A DNA stretch of 64,000 nt from DASUNQ01 sp035536455 (GTDB taxonomy: Bacteria > Acidobacteriota > Thermoanaerobaculia > Multivoradales > UBA5704), in the NCBI GenBank assembly GCA_035536455.1, contig DATLOC010000053.1:186001-250000 (forward strand), given 5' to 3'. Shown here in pieces: positions 25,415 to 36,017 of this stretch. Position 1 is the stretch's first letter, and every line of letters starts with the position of its first letter. The translations under genes and the position numbers were made by a program. The notes under the pieces were generated by a model. The model was given only the letters and a program-made list of their open reading frames with translations. It was not told the origin of the DNA and did not search any database.

Positions 25415-26929
25415 TCAGTCCAGCCCCTCGACACAGAGGAAGGGCCGCGGCGACGGCGCGCCGTCGCAGGCGGCGAGGGAGGGCGCCCAGGCGGCGGGGT
25501 CGGGCGTCAGCACCGTGCCCTGCCACGTTCCGTCGCCGCTGCGGTCGAGCTCCAGGAAGCCGAACTGGCTCACCGAGAAGCCGCTCGCCTCGGCGCCGTC
25601 GACGGTCTGCTGGAAGCTCCCCTGCGGCGGGCCAGTGTCCTCCTGGACGCCGCTGTTGCCGACGACGAGCGTCTGCGGCCTGCCGGCCGCGGGCGTGAAG
25701 GACAGCGACTCGAAGCGGTGCATGTGGCCGGCGAGGAGGAGGTCCAGCTCGGGCAGCAGGTCGGCGCCGGGGCCCGCCGCGAGCGCGCACTGCAGGGTGA
25801 CGTTGAGGACCCCGTAGGGAGGCGCCGGGCCGCTCACGGGCTGGCCGTCGCAACCGTAGAGAGGGCCGTCGGCCGCGTCCTCCACCCCCCAGATCGGGCG
25901 GTGGCCGATCAGCCAGGCCGGTCGGTCGTCGAGCCGGGCGGCGACGGCAGCGAGCTGCCCCGCGTAGGTGTCGGTGAAGTTGGGCAGCTCGTCGCAGGCG
26001 TTGGCCGAGTCGAGCACCGCGACGGTCAGGTCTTGGAGGGCGACCACCCGCGGCGGCACGAAGACGAGGTGCGGCAGGGCCGGCCCTTCGCCGTCCTGCG
26101 ACGGGCAGGCGAGCTGGGTGCCGCCGCCGGGGAGCTGCGAGCTGGCGTCGAGGAAGTAGAACCAGCCCGGCCCGGCGTGGCTGCACAGCTCGTGGTTGCC
26201 GCGGGCGAACACCCACGGCGCAGCCGCCAGCAGCTCCGCGGCCGGCTGGAAGAAGTCCAGCCACCACGCCTGCCAGGCGTCGGCGTCCGGGTTGCCGGTG
26301 CTGTTCTGGCTGTAGTACGGCCCCGGCACCTCGCACTGCTCCGACGGCTCGGCGCCGTCGCCGGCGTCGTAATACCACTGCTTGACCTGCTTGCCGCCCA
26401 CCGTCTGCTCGAAGCTCGACGGCGTGCCGCGGTAGTTGTAGTCCCCGACGTGAAGGACGAGGTCCGGCCGCCGGGCGGCGGCGGCCTGGGCCAGGGTCTG
26501 GAAGGGCCACGCCGGATCGTCGAGGCCGCAGCCGGCCTGGCCGCTCGGCTTGCACCCGGTGTCGCCCACCACCGCCACCCGCCGCACCTCCCGCCGCGCC
26601 ACCGGCAACGCCGCCCCGCCTTCTCCTACCGTAAGCGACCGCTCGAACGGCACCACCGCTTCGCAGACGTCCACCGTGAAGCCGTGCGGGTTGAGCCGCT
26701 TGCTCATGACGATGGGGGCGCCGTCGCCGATCAGCTCGGCGCAGGCCTGCCCCGTCGTGAGGATCACCCGCGCGAAGGCCACCGCCTCGCCCCCGGGCGA
26801 CTCCCCCAGCAGCACGTAAGCCGCCAGCGGCGCCGGTGCGGGCGCCGCTCCCGTCGTGGCGCACCCGGCGGCGAGGAGCAGTAACACTGACCCCAGCAGC
26901 CTGAACCCGTAGCGAAGCGAAGCCCTCAT
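25415..26929 (-). CDS. Lipoprotein metallophosphoesterase
   Basis: The protein has 504 residues. The ATG at 26929 follows AAGGAGG. A lipobox (LLAAGC) at the end of the signal peptide makes it an exported lipoprotein. Metal-binding motifs of calcineurin-like phosphoesterases are present in order: VVGDTGC, HVGDYNYRG, ARGNHELC, and late GHMHRFES. It should hydrolyse phosphate esters in the periplasm or outside the cell; the substrate is unknown. It stands alone, ending 36 bases before the HEAT gene start on the same strand. Confidence 0.88.
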   Translation of the reverse strand: MRASLRYGFRLLGSVLLLLAAGCATTGAAPAPAPLAAYVLLGESPGGEAVAFARVILTTGQACAELIGDGAPIVMSKRLNPHGFTVDVCEAVVPFERSLTVGEGGAALPVARREVRRVAVVGDTGCKPSGQAGCGLDDPAWPFQTLAQAAAARRPDLVLHVGDYNYRGTPSSFEQTVGGKQVKQWYYDAGDGAEPSEQCEVPGPYYSQNSTGNPDADAWQAWWLDFFQPAAELLAAAPWVFARGNHELCSHAGPGWFYFLDASSQLPGGGTQLACPSQDGEGPALPHLVFVPPRVVALQDLTVAVLDSANACDELPNFTDTYAGQLAAVAARLDDRPAWLIGHRPIWGVEDAADGPLYGCDGQPVSGPAPPYGVLNVTLQCALAAGPGADLLPELDLLLAGHMHRFESLSFTPAAGRPQTLVVGNSGVQEDTGPPQGSFQQTVDGAEASGFSVSQFGFLELDRSGDGTWQGTVLTPDPAAWAPSLAACDGAPSPRPFLCVEGLD

Positions 26930-27006
26930 CGCACCTCCTTCGCGATTACAGCGAATTGAAGACAGCACTCTAGCAGGCCGGCGCGTGAGCCTCTGTCCCC
27001 CTGCGG

Positions 27007-27012
27007 TACCAT
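27007..27012 (+). promoter_or_regulatory. -10 box implying a leaderless toxin-antitoxin transcript
   Basis: TACCAT ends six bases before the ATG of the antitoxin gene. Transcription starting about seven bases after the box would place the 5' end on the start codon. There is no ribosome site. The same arrangement recurs at several other genes in this window. Confidence 0.55.
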
Positions 27013-27018
27013 GAGGGC

Positions 27019-27246
27019 ATGGCCAGAGAGACGATCGAGATCCAGGTGGAGCCCGAGGCCGCGCGGGCGTACTCCTCCGCCTCGGAGGAGCAGCGGCGGA
27101 AGCTCGACCTGCTGCTTAGCCTCCGCATCCGCGAGGCCACTCGTCCGGGGACAGACCTCGAGACCATCATGAACGAAATCGCCAGGCGAGCCCGGGAGCG
27201 CGGACTCACGCAAGAGAAGCTGGACGAGCTGCTCGAGGATGGGTAG
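27019..27246 (+). CDS. Antitoxin of a PIN-type toxin-antitoxin pair
   Basis: The protein has 75 residues, mostly helical and charged (RARERGLTQEKLDELLEDG at the end), and overlaps the PIN toxin gene by eight bases. A short beta-like start (ETIEIQVEPEAARAY) followed by helices fits small antitoxins that bind a PIN nuclease. No DNA-binding motif is certain. The identification rests mainly on coupling to the toxin. Confidence 0.7.
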   Translation: MARETIEIQVEPEAARAYSSASEEQRRKLDLLLSLRIREATRPGTDLETIMNEIARRARERGLTQEKLDELLEDG

Positions 27247-27670
27247 CGGCCGCTACGTCTTCGACACCAATGTAATCGTCAGCGCCCTGCTCTTTCCTGA
27301 CTCCAAGCCCAGCACAGCGTTCCGATTCGCACTCGCCAATGGGGCGATCTTGGCCTCGTCCGAGACTCTCCGCGAGCTCGACGACGTTCTGGCGCGCGCG
27401 AAGTTCGAGCCCTACGTCCGCAGAGAGGGAAGGGAACTCTTCGTAGCGGCTCTCCTTGATCGCGTGGAACTAGTTGAGATCGCACACAAGGTGGAAGCCT
27501 GCCGCGATCCGAGAGACGACAAGTTCCTGGAGCTCGCCTTGAGCGGCCGTGCAACGGCTGTTGTCACGGGAGATCCGGACCTGTTGAGCCTGAATCCCTT
27601 CCGCGGGATCGAGATCGTCAGCCCGGCCGATTTCATCGCGAGCCTCGCCAGCGTCTCCGGCGGCGTTTAG
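27239..27670 (+). CDS. PIN-domain ribonuclease toxin
   Basis: The protein has 143 residues. The acidic catalytic residues of the PIN fold are visible: Asp9 in VFDTNVIVSALLF, Glu46 in SETLRELDDVL, Asp residues in DPRDDKFLELAL, and Asp in VVTGDPDLL. This layout matches the chromosomal PIN toxin family, which cuts RNA when released by its antitoxin. The ATG lies inside the antitoxin gene end, so translation is coupled. Confidence 0.88.
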   Translation: MGSGRYVFDTNVIVSALLFPDSKPSTAFRFALANGAILASSETLRELDDVLARAKFEPYVRREGRELFVAALLDRVELVEIAHKVEACRDPRDDKFLELALSGRATAVVTGDPDLLSLNPFRGIEIVSPADFIASLASVSGGV

Positions 27671-28986
27671 CGGTCCCGATCCCCGCGTAGCAACGTCGAG
27701 CTGTCGGGGGCGTCCGCAGCGGGGCGGAACGACCGGCGGAGCCGGATCTCCTCCAAGATCTTGCCCGGCTCGCTGCTCAGGCGGCTCTCGAGCCAGGTGA
27801 CTTCCCGCTCGCGGCGGCCGTAGCCGCAGGCGCGGACGAGGTCGCGGGCGCGGTCGAGGTGGCGGCGAGCGGCGGCGGGGTCGCCGGTTGCGAGGTGAAG
27901 GCGGGTCCACTCCAGGTGGGCGTCGGCCTCGTGGAGGCGCATCGAGCCGCGCTCGGCGATCTCCTGGGCCTCGCGGAGGTCGGCCGCGGCGCCAGAGAAG
28001 TCGGAAGCCAGGCGGCGAAAAGCGGCGCGGGCGAGGAGGCCACGGGGGAGGTGATCCACCCGCTGGGATTGCCGCAAGCCGTCGACTGCTTGGTCGAGGT
28101 ACGCAATAACTGGATGGAGGTCCAGCGGCGGCGGCGTTATTGAAAGGCCGAGGTGCGCGCGACCGAGGGAGAGTTGGTCGAGGGCAATATCAAGGAGCCA
28201 TTTATTGCGCTGGGCAATATCGATTGAAGAGCTCGCAAGCCGGCGCACCTCCTCGCACACCTGGCGGTATTGCGAGGTTACGCCCGCCAACCCTGAGCCG
28301 TCTTGAGGCTCCGCTGTTCCTAGGAGCAGGTCGCAGTATCGATAGCCTGCAAGCGATCGCAGTCGCGGGTACCAGGGCTCCCTCTCCACCTGCGCCGCTT
28401 CCGCCTCGCCGAAGACCATTGCGCTCTCCTCTCGCTGACCTGCGTGGTGCAGGGCATCGCCAAGTGCCACCCGACTGGCCAACCGCTCGATAGCGTCACC
28501 GTTGCGATCCGCCAGTTGCACGCTTTCCCGACCGACTGCCACGGCGCCGGCCACCTCACCTAGGGTAAGAAGTAACTCGCTGAGGTTGCCAGAGCTTCTG
28601 GCGGCCTGCTTCCAATTCCTTTCGGCGATGCGAGCCTGCAGCCCCGCCCGCATGGGCTGCACTGCCTCGGGCAGCCGTGCCAGAGCGCGCAGGAGGAACC
28701 CCGCGGTGTTCAGCACCCATCCCTGGGCTGACGCGGTGAGTCGGATGGAAGGGTATTCCCAGGGCCGATCGAAGAACGCGGCCAGGGTTGCCAGCTCGAC
28801 ACTGAAAGCCCCGAGCTTCTTTAAGCTAAAGTGTTCCTTGCCGCGAAGGATTCGCCGCTCGTACACGTCATCGAACGCCTCCTGTACCCGCCCGGCCCGG
28901 CTGCCGTGGACCACAGCGGCATAAAGGGGCCGCATCGCGTCGAGGGTTTCCGGGTACTCTGGCGCCACCCCGTTGGTAGTGCTCAT
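27667..28986 (-). pseudogene. C-terminal TPR half of a frameshifted STAND ATPase
   Basis: The 439-residue frame begins at an ATG inside the upstream ATPase gene. NGVAPEYPETLDAMRPLYAA continues exactly where that protein's LYEHYQ loses its usual sequence, so the two were one gene. A single extra base in a four-G run (28968-28971) explains the break. The part holds about eight TPR-like helical pairs (for example LASRVALGDALHHAGQREESAM and LLARAAFRRLASDFSGAAADL), which in this family sense the trigger. The in-frame ATG might still allow separate translation, so the gene may be split rather than dead. Confidence 0.72.
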
Positions 28987-30577
28987 AGAGCCGCTCGTTC
29001 CCGGCCCGCCACGCTTCCAGCGCGCCCTGCCGCAGCCCCTCCCCGAAGTACTCGCGCACGAGAGGATGAGCGTCGAGTGCGCCCTGATCGCAAACATAGT
29101 GGCTCTCGGGCGGCGCCACGAGACGCGCCCGCCGCAGGCGCGCCAGCGCAAGCTTCCAGGCCTTCTCTTCTCCCACCCCGATCCCCACCGTCAGCTCTGG
29201 GATCTCCGGCTCCGCCCGCAGCGCCGCGAGCGCTGCCGCATCGGCCGGCCGGTCGAAGAGTCCCAGGAGGCGGAGTACCTGGAGTGCGGCACCTAGCCCC
29301 AGCCAACTCTCGTAGGCGGCCATCACGCGGCGGGCGTGCTCGCTACCCTCGATCTCCGCATCGAGCACCGCGGCCTCCCGCCGCCGACGGACGTCACCGT
29401 CGCAAACGTCCCGCAGGTAGGTGCCGAGGAGGGTCAGGGCCAAGCCGTGACCGCGGAGCTCATCCGACGCCGCCTGGAGATCCTTCTCCGATCCCTCCAC
29501 TCCAAACTGACGCAAGAGCTCCGCTCCGGCCGCGGCAGGCAGCTTGTCGAGGTCCACCGTCTCCGTACCCACCTTCCCGGCGACGTCGGCCACGGCCAAG
29601 CGAGTGGTGATGACGCAGAGCCCAGGGTTCTCCGCCGCCAGCTCCTTGACTAGCGCCTGCACCGCCGGGTCCTTGATCCGCCCGCTCTGAGCACCGGGCG
29701 GGTGCTGGAGCGGCTCGAGCCCGTCGAGCAGCAGGAGGGTCCGCGTCTCGCGGAGGAGCCCGGCCAGCACCTCCCCTTTCTCCCATGGCGAGGTGATCGG
29801 CTCGCCCTTGTAGCCGAGCCAGTCGAGCGCGTACTCGGTGAAAGCCTCACTCGAAGCCCCGGCCGCGTCGGTGCCCTGGCTGTAGAACGACCACCCGAGA
29901 ACCCGTTCCGCTCCCCGCCAGCCGTCGCGCTGCATGCCACCCAGCCAGCGGTTGACCAGCGCCGACTTCCCGGCCCCGCCCATGGCGACGAAGCTGATGA
30001 CATTGGTGCCGCCCTCCCAGCCCGCGTCGAGCCGCGCGAGCTCCTCCTCGCGGGCGACGAAGGTCTTGCCAGTCGCGGGGAGCTTGGCGATGGAGATGCT
30101 CGGCCCCTCCGCGGAGTGCCGCCAGCGCTCATAGTGCCTGCGCAGGAGGCCCTCGTGACCCTTGAGCGCGTCCAGGATGTCGTCCCAGAAGGAGACGCTC
30201 ACCGAGAAGGAGCCTCGTGCGAGCTGCTCCGCGGCGAGCTTGCGAACGATCGCCTCGACGGCGACGTCGCGCACCGCAGTGGTGGCGAGGGTGAAACCCA
30301 CCAGAGCGGGCTTGAAGGTCCGGGCCTTCTTGACTTCGCGGAGGATCTCCGCGCGCGTCAACCGCGTGCCTGCGATCTGGCTCTTGAGCTTGCACTGCAC
30401 GCCACTCCACTGGGCGCCGCGCTGCGGCCGGCCGTAGATATCTACCCCAGCCTGCGGCTGCCCGCGGCGGCCGTGCTTGCGAGTGTCCGGGTCCTCCCAA
30501 AGGACCGCCCAGAGATCCCGGCAGAGATCCTCGAAGTCATCCCAGCCAGCGGGGGGTGGAATGTCGTAGCGGTCCAT
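28868..30577 (-). CDS. Mrr-like nuclease/STAND ATPase, frameshifted at its C-terminus
   Basis: The protein has 569 residues, of which about 537 are in the ancestral frame. Residues 10-65 show a PD-(D/E)XK nuclease pattern: Glu16, Asp46 in GVDIYG, and GVQCK with Lys63. A STAND/NB-ARC ATPase follows, with Walker A VAMGGAGKSALV at about 197-208 and Walker B LLLLDGLEPL at about 281-290. The TPR half is encoded in another frame just after. This nuclease-STAND-TPR order is that of Avs-like anti-phage sensors, in which the C-terminus detects a phage protein and the nuclease acts. Defence is inferred from architecture. A PIN toxin-antitoxin pair is adjacent. Confidence 0.82.
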   Translation of the reverse strand: MDRYDIPPPAGWDDFEDLCRDLWAVLWEDPDTRKHGRRGQPQAGVDIYGRPQRGAQWSGVQCKLKSQIAGTRLTRAEILREVKKARTFKPALVGFTLATTAVRDVAVEAIVRKLAAEQLARGSFSVSVSFWDDILDALKGHEGLLRRHYERWRHSAEGPSISIAKLPATGKTFVAREEELARLDAGWEGGTNVISFVAMGGAGKSALVNRWLGGMQRDGWRGAERVLGWSFYSQGTDAAGASSEAFTEYALDWLGYKGEPITSPWEKGEVLAGLLRETRTLLLLDGLEPLQHPPGAQSGRIKDPAVQALVKELAAENPGLCVITTRLAVADVAGKVGTETVDLDKLPAAAGAELLRQFGVEGSEKDLQAASDELRGHGLALTLLGTYLRDVCDGDVRRRREAAVLDAEIEGSEHARRVMAAYESWLGLGAALQVLRLLGLFDRPADAAALAALRAEPEIPELTVGIGVGEEKAWKLALARLRRARLVAPPESHYVCDQGALDAHPLVREYFGEGLRQGALEAWRAGNERLYEHYQRGGARVPGNPRRDAAPLCRCGPRQPGRAGTGGVR

Positions 30578-30594
30578 GGCTTACTGCCACATGA

Positions 30595-30600
30595 ATTCTA
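30595..30600 (-). promoter_or_regulatory. -10 box of the nuclease-STAND gene
   Basis: TAGAAT on the minus strand lies 17 bases before the ATG at 30577. It is back to back with the ABC-F promoter 12 bases away on the other strand. No clear -35 box is seen. Confidence 0.45.
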
Positions 30601-30612
30601 GCCTTCCCCTGG

Positions 30613-30618
30613 TATCAT
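30613..30618 (+). promoter_or_regulatory. -10 box of the ABC-F gene
   Basis: TATCAT ends ten bases before the ATG of the ABC-F gene, and there is no ribosome site, so the mRNA would be leaderless or nearly so. It is divergent from the STAND gene promoter. Confidence 0.5.
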
Positions 30619-30628
30619 CGCCTGCTCG

Positions 30629-32566
<1,938 letters not shown>

Positions 32567-32595
32567 GCTCCGCCCCTCTCCCCAAGGAGGTTTCG

Positions 32596-33351
32596 ATGAC
32601 CGATCCGCGGTCCCGCCCGCCGTCCGTTCGCCCCGTCGCGCTGCTGCTCTGCGCCCTGCTGGCGCTGCTGCCTGCGGCCGCCCAGGCCGCCGCCGCCAAG
32701 TCCTCCGTGCCGCTCGGCGCCGACTCCCCCGAGGCGCTGCTCAAGCGCCTCAAGACGGCGGCCGAGAAGGAGGACTTCGCCGAGCTCGCCGCCTGCATGG
32801 CGCCGGCCGACCGCGCCATGATGACCATGATGATGGTGCTCGCCGCCACCATGATGACCGCCTTCTCGCAGATGGGCAGCGAGATGGCGACCGGCATGGC
32901 CGAGGCCTTCCAGGACGAGGAGAGCATGACGGCCGAGGAGAAGGCGAAGGCCGCCGCCGAGAAGAAGAAGATGGAGGAGCAGAGCGCGGCGGTGGTCAAG
33001 AAGCTCGAGACGGTGCTCACCAAGCACGGCGTCACCGAGCTGATGGAGAACACGCCCGATCCCGAGCCCGGGAGCGACCCGGCCAAGAACGCCGAGAAGC
33101 TGATGGCAAACGTCGATCAGGTGGCGCTGATCACCGACCTGATGGCGATCATGAAGGACACCTTCAAGGACGCCGAGAAGGGCGAGGGCGACGGCTCGCC
33201 GATGGGCAAGATCCCCAAGGGCGACTTGAAGGACCTCAAGGTGACCGGCGACACCGCCACCGGCAAGATCGACGACGAGGACGTCCACTTCGTCAAGGTC
33301 GACGGCCGCTGGTATCTCAAGATGATGGACGAGGAGAAGAAGGCGGAGTAA
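32596..33351 (+). CDS. Secreted Met-rich protein, duplicate copy A
   Basis: The protein has 251 residues. The ATG follows AAGGAGG. A signal peptide (LLLCALLALLPAAAQAA) is followed by a domain with an unusual Met-rich stretch (RAMMTMMMVLAATMMTAF), a long charged helix, and a C-terminal beta part ending VDGRWYLKMMDEEKKAE. The VKVDGRWYL ending recalls small lumen proteins with a cystatin-like fold that carry a VDGxWYL motif. The function is unknown. The next gene is a close paralogue made by tandem duplication. Confidence 0.75.
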   Translation: MTDPRSRPPSVRPVALLLCALLALLPAAAQAAAAKSSVPLGADSPEALLKRLKTAAEKEDFAELAACMAPADRAMMTMMMVLAATMMTAFSQMGSEMATGMAEAFQDEESMTAEEKAKAAAEKKKMEEQSAAVVKKLETVLTKHGVTELMENTPDPEPGSDPAKNAEKLMANVDQVALITDLMAIMKDTFKDAEKGEGDGSPMGKIPKGDLKDLKVTGDTATGKIDDEDVHFVKVDGRWYLKMMDEEKKAE

Positions 33352-33390
33352 CGCCCGTGCGCATCGTCCGCCGCCACCTCGCCGCGGCGC

Positions 33391-33467
33391 AGGTCGACTC
33401 CCTGATGGGCGAATGGGAGACGCTCGAGGAGGAGTTGGCGGAGCTCGTCCCGCCGTCGTAAGCTCCG
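33391..33467 (+). repeat. 77-bp direct repeat, second copy between the paralogues
   Basis: An exact copy of 32496-32572, that is, the end of the ABC-F gene without the rest of it. It lies directly before the second secreted-protein gene, in the same relation as the original. This fixes the left boundary of the duplication at base 33391. Confidence 0.9.
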
Positions 33468-33490
33468 GGCCTCTCCCCAGGGAGGCCTCG

Positions 33491-34267
33491 ATGACCGATC
33501 CGCGGTCCCGCCCGCTGTCCGTCCGCCCCGTCGCGCTGCTGCTCTGCGCCCTCCTGGCGCTGCTGCCGGCGGCGGCCCAGCCCGCTGCCAAGTCCTCCGT
33601 GCCGCTCGGCGCCGACTCTCCCGAGGCCCTGGTCAAGCGGCTCAAGACGGCGGCCGAGAAGCAAGATGTGGCCGAGCTCGCGGCCTGCATGGCGTCCAGC
33701 GACCGCGCCATGATGACCATGATGATGGTCCTCGCCGTCACCATGATGACCGCCTTCACCCAGATGGGGAGCGAGATGGCGACCGGCCTGGCCGAGGGCT
33801 TCCAGGACGAGGAGAGCATGACCGCCGAGGAGAAGGCCGAGGCGGCCGCGGCGAAGAAGAAGATGGAGGACGAGGGCGCGGCGGTGCAGAAGAAGCTCGA
33901 GGCGGTGCTCGCCAAGCACGGGATCACCGAGCTGATGGAGCAAACCCCCGACCCGGAGCCGGGGAGCGACCCTACCCAGAATGCGGAGAAGCTCCTGGCC
34001 GGCGTCGATCAGGTGGCCCTGATCAGCGACATCACGGCCCTCATGAAGGAGAACTTCAAGGACGCCGAGAAGGCAGAGGGCTCGCCGACGCCGCCGATCC
34101 CCAATTACACGATGGCCTTCGGCGAGGTCAAGCAGGGGGACCTTGAGGACCTGAAGGTCAAGGGCGACACCGCCTCCGTTAAGGTGGGCGGCGAGGAGGT
34201 GCAGTTCGTCAAGGTCGACGGCCGCTGGTACGTCAAGTTGCTGGACAACGAGATCAAGGTGGAGTAG
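33491..34267 (+). CDS. Secreted Met-rich protein, duplicate copy B
   Basis: The protein has 258 residues and is closely similar to copy A over the whole length (signal peptide, RAMMTMMMVLAVTMMTAF, ITELMEQTPDPEPGSDP). It has an insertion before the C-terminal beta part (PPIPNYTMAFGEVKQGDL), where copy A has a shorter loop. It ends VDGRWYVKLLDNEIKVE. The ribosome site is GGGAGG, slightly changed from the AAGGAGG of copy A. Many third-position changes show that the duplication is not recent. The function is unknown. Confidence 0.75.
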   Translation: MTDPRSRPLSVRPVALLLCALLALLPAAAQPAAKSSVPLGADSPEALVKRLKTAAEKQDVAELAACMASSDRAMMTMMMVLAVTMMTAFTQMGSEMATGLAEGFQDEESMTAEEKAEAAAAKKKMEDEGAAVQKKLEAVLAKHGITELMEQTPDPEPGSDPTQNAEKLLAGVDQVALISDITALMKENFKDAEKAEGSPTPPIPNYTMAFGEVKQGDLEDLKVKGDTASVKVGGEEVQFVKVDGRWYVKLLDNEIKVE

Positions 34268-34286
34268 CACCGCGCCGCGATCCACC

Positions 34287-34541
34287 ATGCCAAGCCGAGG
34301 CTCTCCCCTCTGCCGCTGGGCCGCGCTCGCGCTCGTTTCGGCACTTCTCACGGCCTGCTCGATGAACCCGGCGACGGGCAAGCGCCAGCTCTCCTTCTTC
34401 GGCGAGGAGGCGGAGCTGGCGATGGGGGCCGAGGCCGACGAGGAGATCGTCTCGACCGTCGGCCTCTACGAGGACCCCGACATCGCCGCCTACGTCGAGG
34501 CCGGGCGGCTGGTCAAGCGAGTGGTGGGCGGCGCGCCGTGA
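34287..34541 (+). pseudogene. Truncated M48-type metalloprotease lipoprotein
   Basis: Only 84 codons remain. The signal peptide ends in a lipobox (LLTAC), and CSMNPATGKRQLSFFGEEAE followed by LYEDPDIAAYVEAGRLVKRV matches the N-terminus of M48 periplasmic proteases. These normally continue for 200 or more residues with a zinc-binding HEXXH site. That part is missing: the frame stops at GGAP, overlapping the start of the threonine ammonia-lyase gene. A deletion that joined the two genes is the simplest explanation. Any product would be inactive as a protease. Confidence 0.75.
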
Positions 34542-35749
34542 TCGGCCTCCCCGAGGTCGAGGCGGCCCGCGCGGCGCTGCGGGGGAGCGTCGTCGAGACC
34601 CCCTGCTTCCCCTGCCGCGCCCTCGCCGACGACCTCGGCCTCGACGTCTGGCTCAAGTACGAGAACCTCCAGCTCACCGGCTCGTTCAAGGTGCGCGGGG
34701 CGCTGCACAAGCTGCGCTCCCTGCCCGAGGACGTCCTCGCCCGCGGCATCGTCGCCGCCTCGGCCGGCAACCACGCGCAAGGCGTGGCCTACGCCGCCCG
34801 CGAGACCGGCGCGCCGGCCACCGTCGTCATGCCGCTCACCGCGCCGCTGGTCAAGATCGCCAACACCGAGCGGCTGGGGGCGCGCGCCGTCCTCCACGGC
34901 GAGACCTTCGACGACGCCTACGCCGAGGCCTGCCGCCTGGCGGCGGCGGAGGGGCTGACCTTCATCCACCCCTTCGAGGACGAGCGGGTGATCGCCGGCC
35001 AGGGGACGATCGGGCTCGAGCTGGTCGAGCAGGTGCCGGAGCTGGGGGCGGTGGTGGTGCCGGTCGGCGGCGGCGGCCTCATCTCCGGCATCTCCACCGC
35101 CGTCAAGGCGCTGCGCCCGGAGGTCAAGGTCTACGGCGTCGCCACCGAGGCGGCGCCCGCCTCGGCCGAGAGCTTCCGCACCGGTACGGTCGTCGAGCGC
35201 CCGAGCCAGCGGTCGGTGGCCGACGGCATCGCCGTCAAGAAGCTCGGCGAGCTGACCTTCGCGCACATCCGGCGCTCGGTGGACGACCTGGTGACGGTCT
35301 CCGAGGAGCAGATCCGCAAGACCATCTTCCGCCTCCTCGAAGGGTGCAAGACGCTGGCGGAGGGGGCGGCGGCGGCGGCGGTGGCGGCGCTCGCGGCGGG
35401 GCGGTTGCCGGAGCTGACGGGGCGGCGGGTGGCGGTCATCCTCTCGGGCGGCAACATCGACGTCCAGCTCCTCTCGCGCATCATCGACCTGTCGCTGGTG
35501 CAGAGCCACCGCCTGGTGCGCTTCCGCACCGGCGTCCCCGACCGCCCCGGCTCGCTCGCCGAGCTCCTCAAAGTGATCGCCGCCGGCGGCGGCAACGTGG
35601 TGCGCGTGCAGCACGACCGGGTCTTCAAGCACACCGGCTTCTGGGAGGCGGAGGTCGAGATCACCCTGGAGACCCGCGGCCCGGAGCACGTCACCGAACT
35701 CCACCGCACCCTCCGGGAGCGCGGCTTCCACGCCGAGGTGCTGCACTAG
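34538..35749 (+). CDS. ilvA: Threonine ammonia-lyase with ACT domain
   Basis: The protein has 403 residues. The GTG start at 34538 overlaps the stop of the protease remnant. The PLP lysine is Lys51 in TGSFKVRGA, the Ser-Ala-Gly-Asn loop appears as SAGNHAQGVAYAAR, and the phosphate loop is VGGGGLISG. The C-terminal 75 residues (VPDRPGSLAELLKVIA) form one ACT domain. It turns threonine into 2-oxobutanoate plus ammonia, the first step to isoleucine. With one ACT domain it may be regulated by amino acids. Serine dehydratase activity cannot be excluded. Confidence 0.93.
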   Translation: MIGLPEVEAARAALRGSVVETPCFPCRALADDLGLDVWLKYENLQLTGSFKVRGALHKLRSLPEDVLARGIVAASAGNHAQGVAYAARETGAPATVVMPLTAPLVKIANTERLGARAVLHGETFDDAYAEACRLAAAEGLTFIHPFEDERVIAGQGTIGLELVEQVPELGAVVVPVGGGGLISGISTAVKALRPEVKVYGVATEAAPASAESFRTGTVVERPSQRSVADGIAVKKLGELTFAHIRRSVDDLVTVSEEQIRKTIFRLLEGCKTLAEGAAAAAVAALAAGRLPELTGRRVAVILSGGNIDVQLLSRIIDLSLVQSHRLVRFRTGVPDRPGSLAELLKVIAAGGGNVVRVQHDRVFKHTGFWEAEVEITLETRGPEHVTELHRTLRERGFHAEVLH

Positions 35750-35767
35750 GGGATGTCCTCCCGGGCC

Positions 35768-35990
35768 GGGGGCCATTTCCGGATGCACGGGGGAAGATCT
35801 CGGGGTCCTCGGGACAGATCCCGAGGGGTCCGGGATAGATCTCCGGACCTCCGGGATAGATCTCCGGGACTTGGAGATAGATCTTCCGGTATCCAAGGTA
35901 TCTCTCCGTGCCTCCGGGATAGATCTCCGGCGTCTGGAGATCCAGCTCGAGCCGGCCGGGATAGATCTCGAGGCCTCCGAGATCTCCCGG
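35768..35990. repeat. 21-bp tandem array, about nine to ten units
   Basis: The unit is close to GGGATAGATCTCCGGNCCTCC. Its AGATCT core falls at 35795, 35816, 35837, 35858, 35879, 35900 (degraded), 35921, 35942 (degraded) and 35963, exactly 21 bases apart. Each unit is an imperfect palindrome around AGATCT. It fills the gap between ilvA and the HIT gene. Open frames run through it on both strands only because 21 is a multiple of three; their products are low-complexity and lack start signals. Confidence 0.92.
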
Positions 35991-36004
35991 CGGGCGCCCC
36001 CAAC

Positions 36005-36010
36005 TACAAT
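36005..36010 (+). promoter_or_regulatory. -10 box implying a leaderless HIT-gene mRNA
   Basis: TACAAT ends seven bases before the GTG start of the HIT gene. There is no ribosome site between them. It lies immediately after the last unit of the 21-bp array, so the array could affect this promoter. Confidence 0.6.
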
Positions 36011-36017
36011 CGCGGCC

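Noticed and set aside
35768..35990. CRISPR array
   Set aside because: Units are contiguous with no spacers of unique sequence and no cas genes are present; the same holds for the other two arrays.
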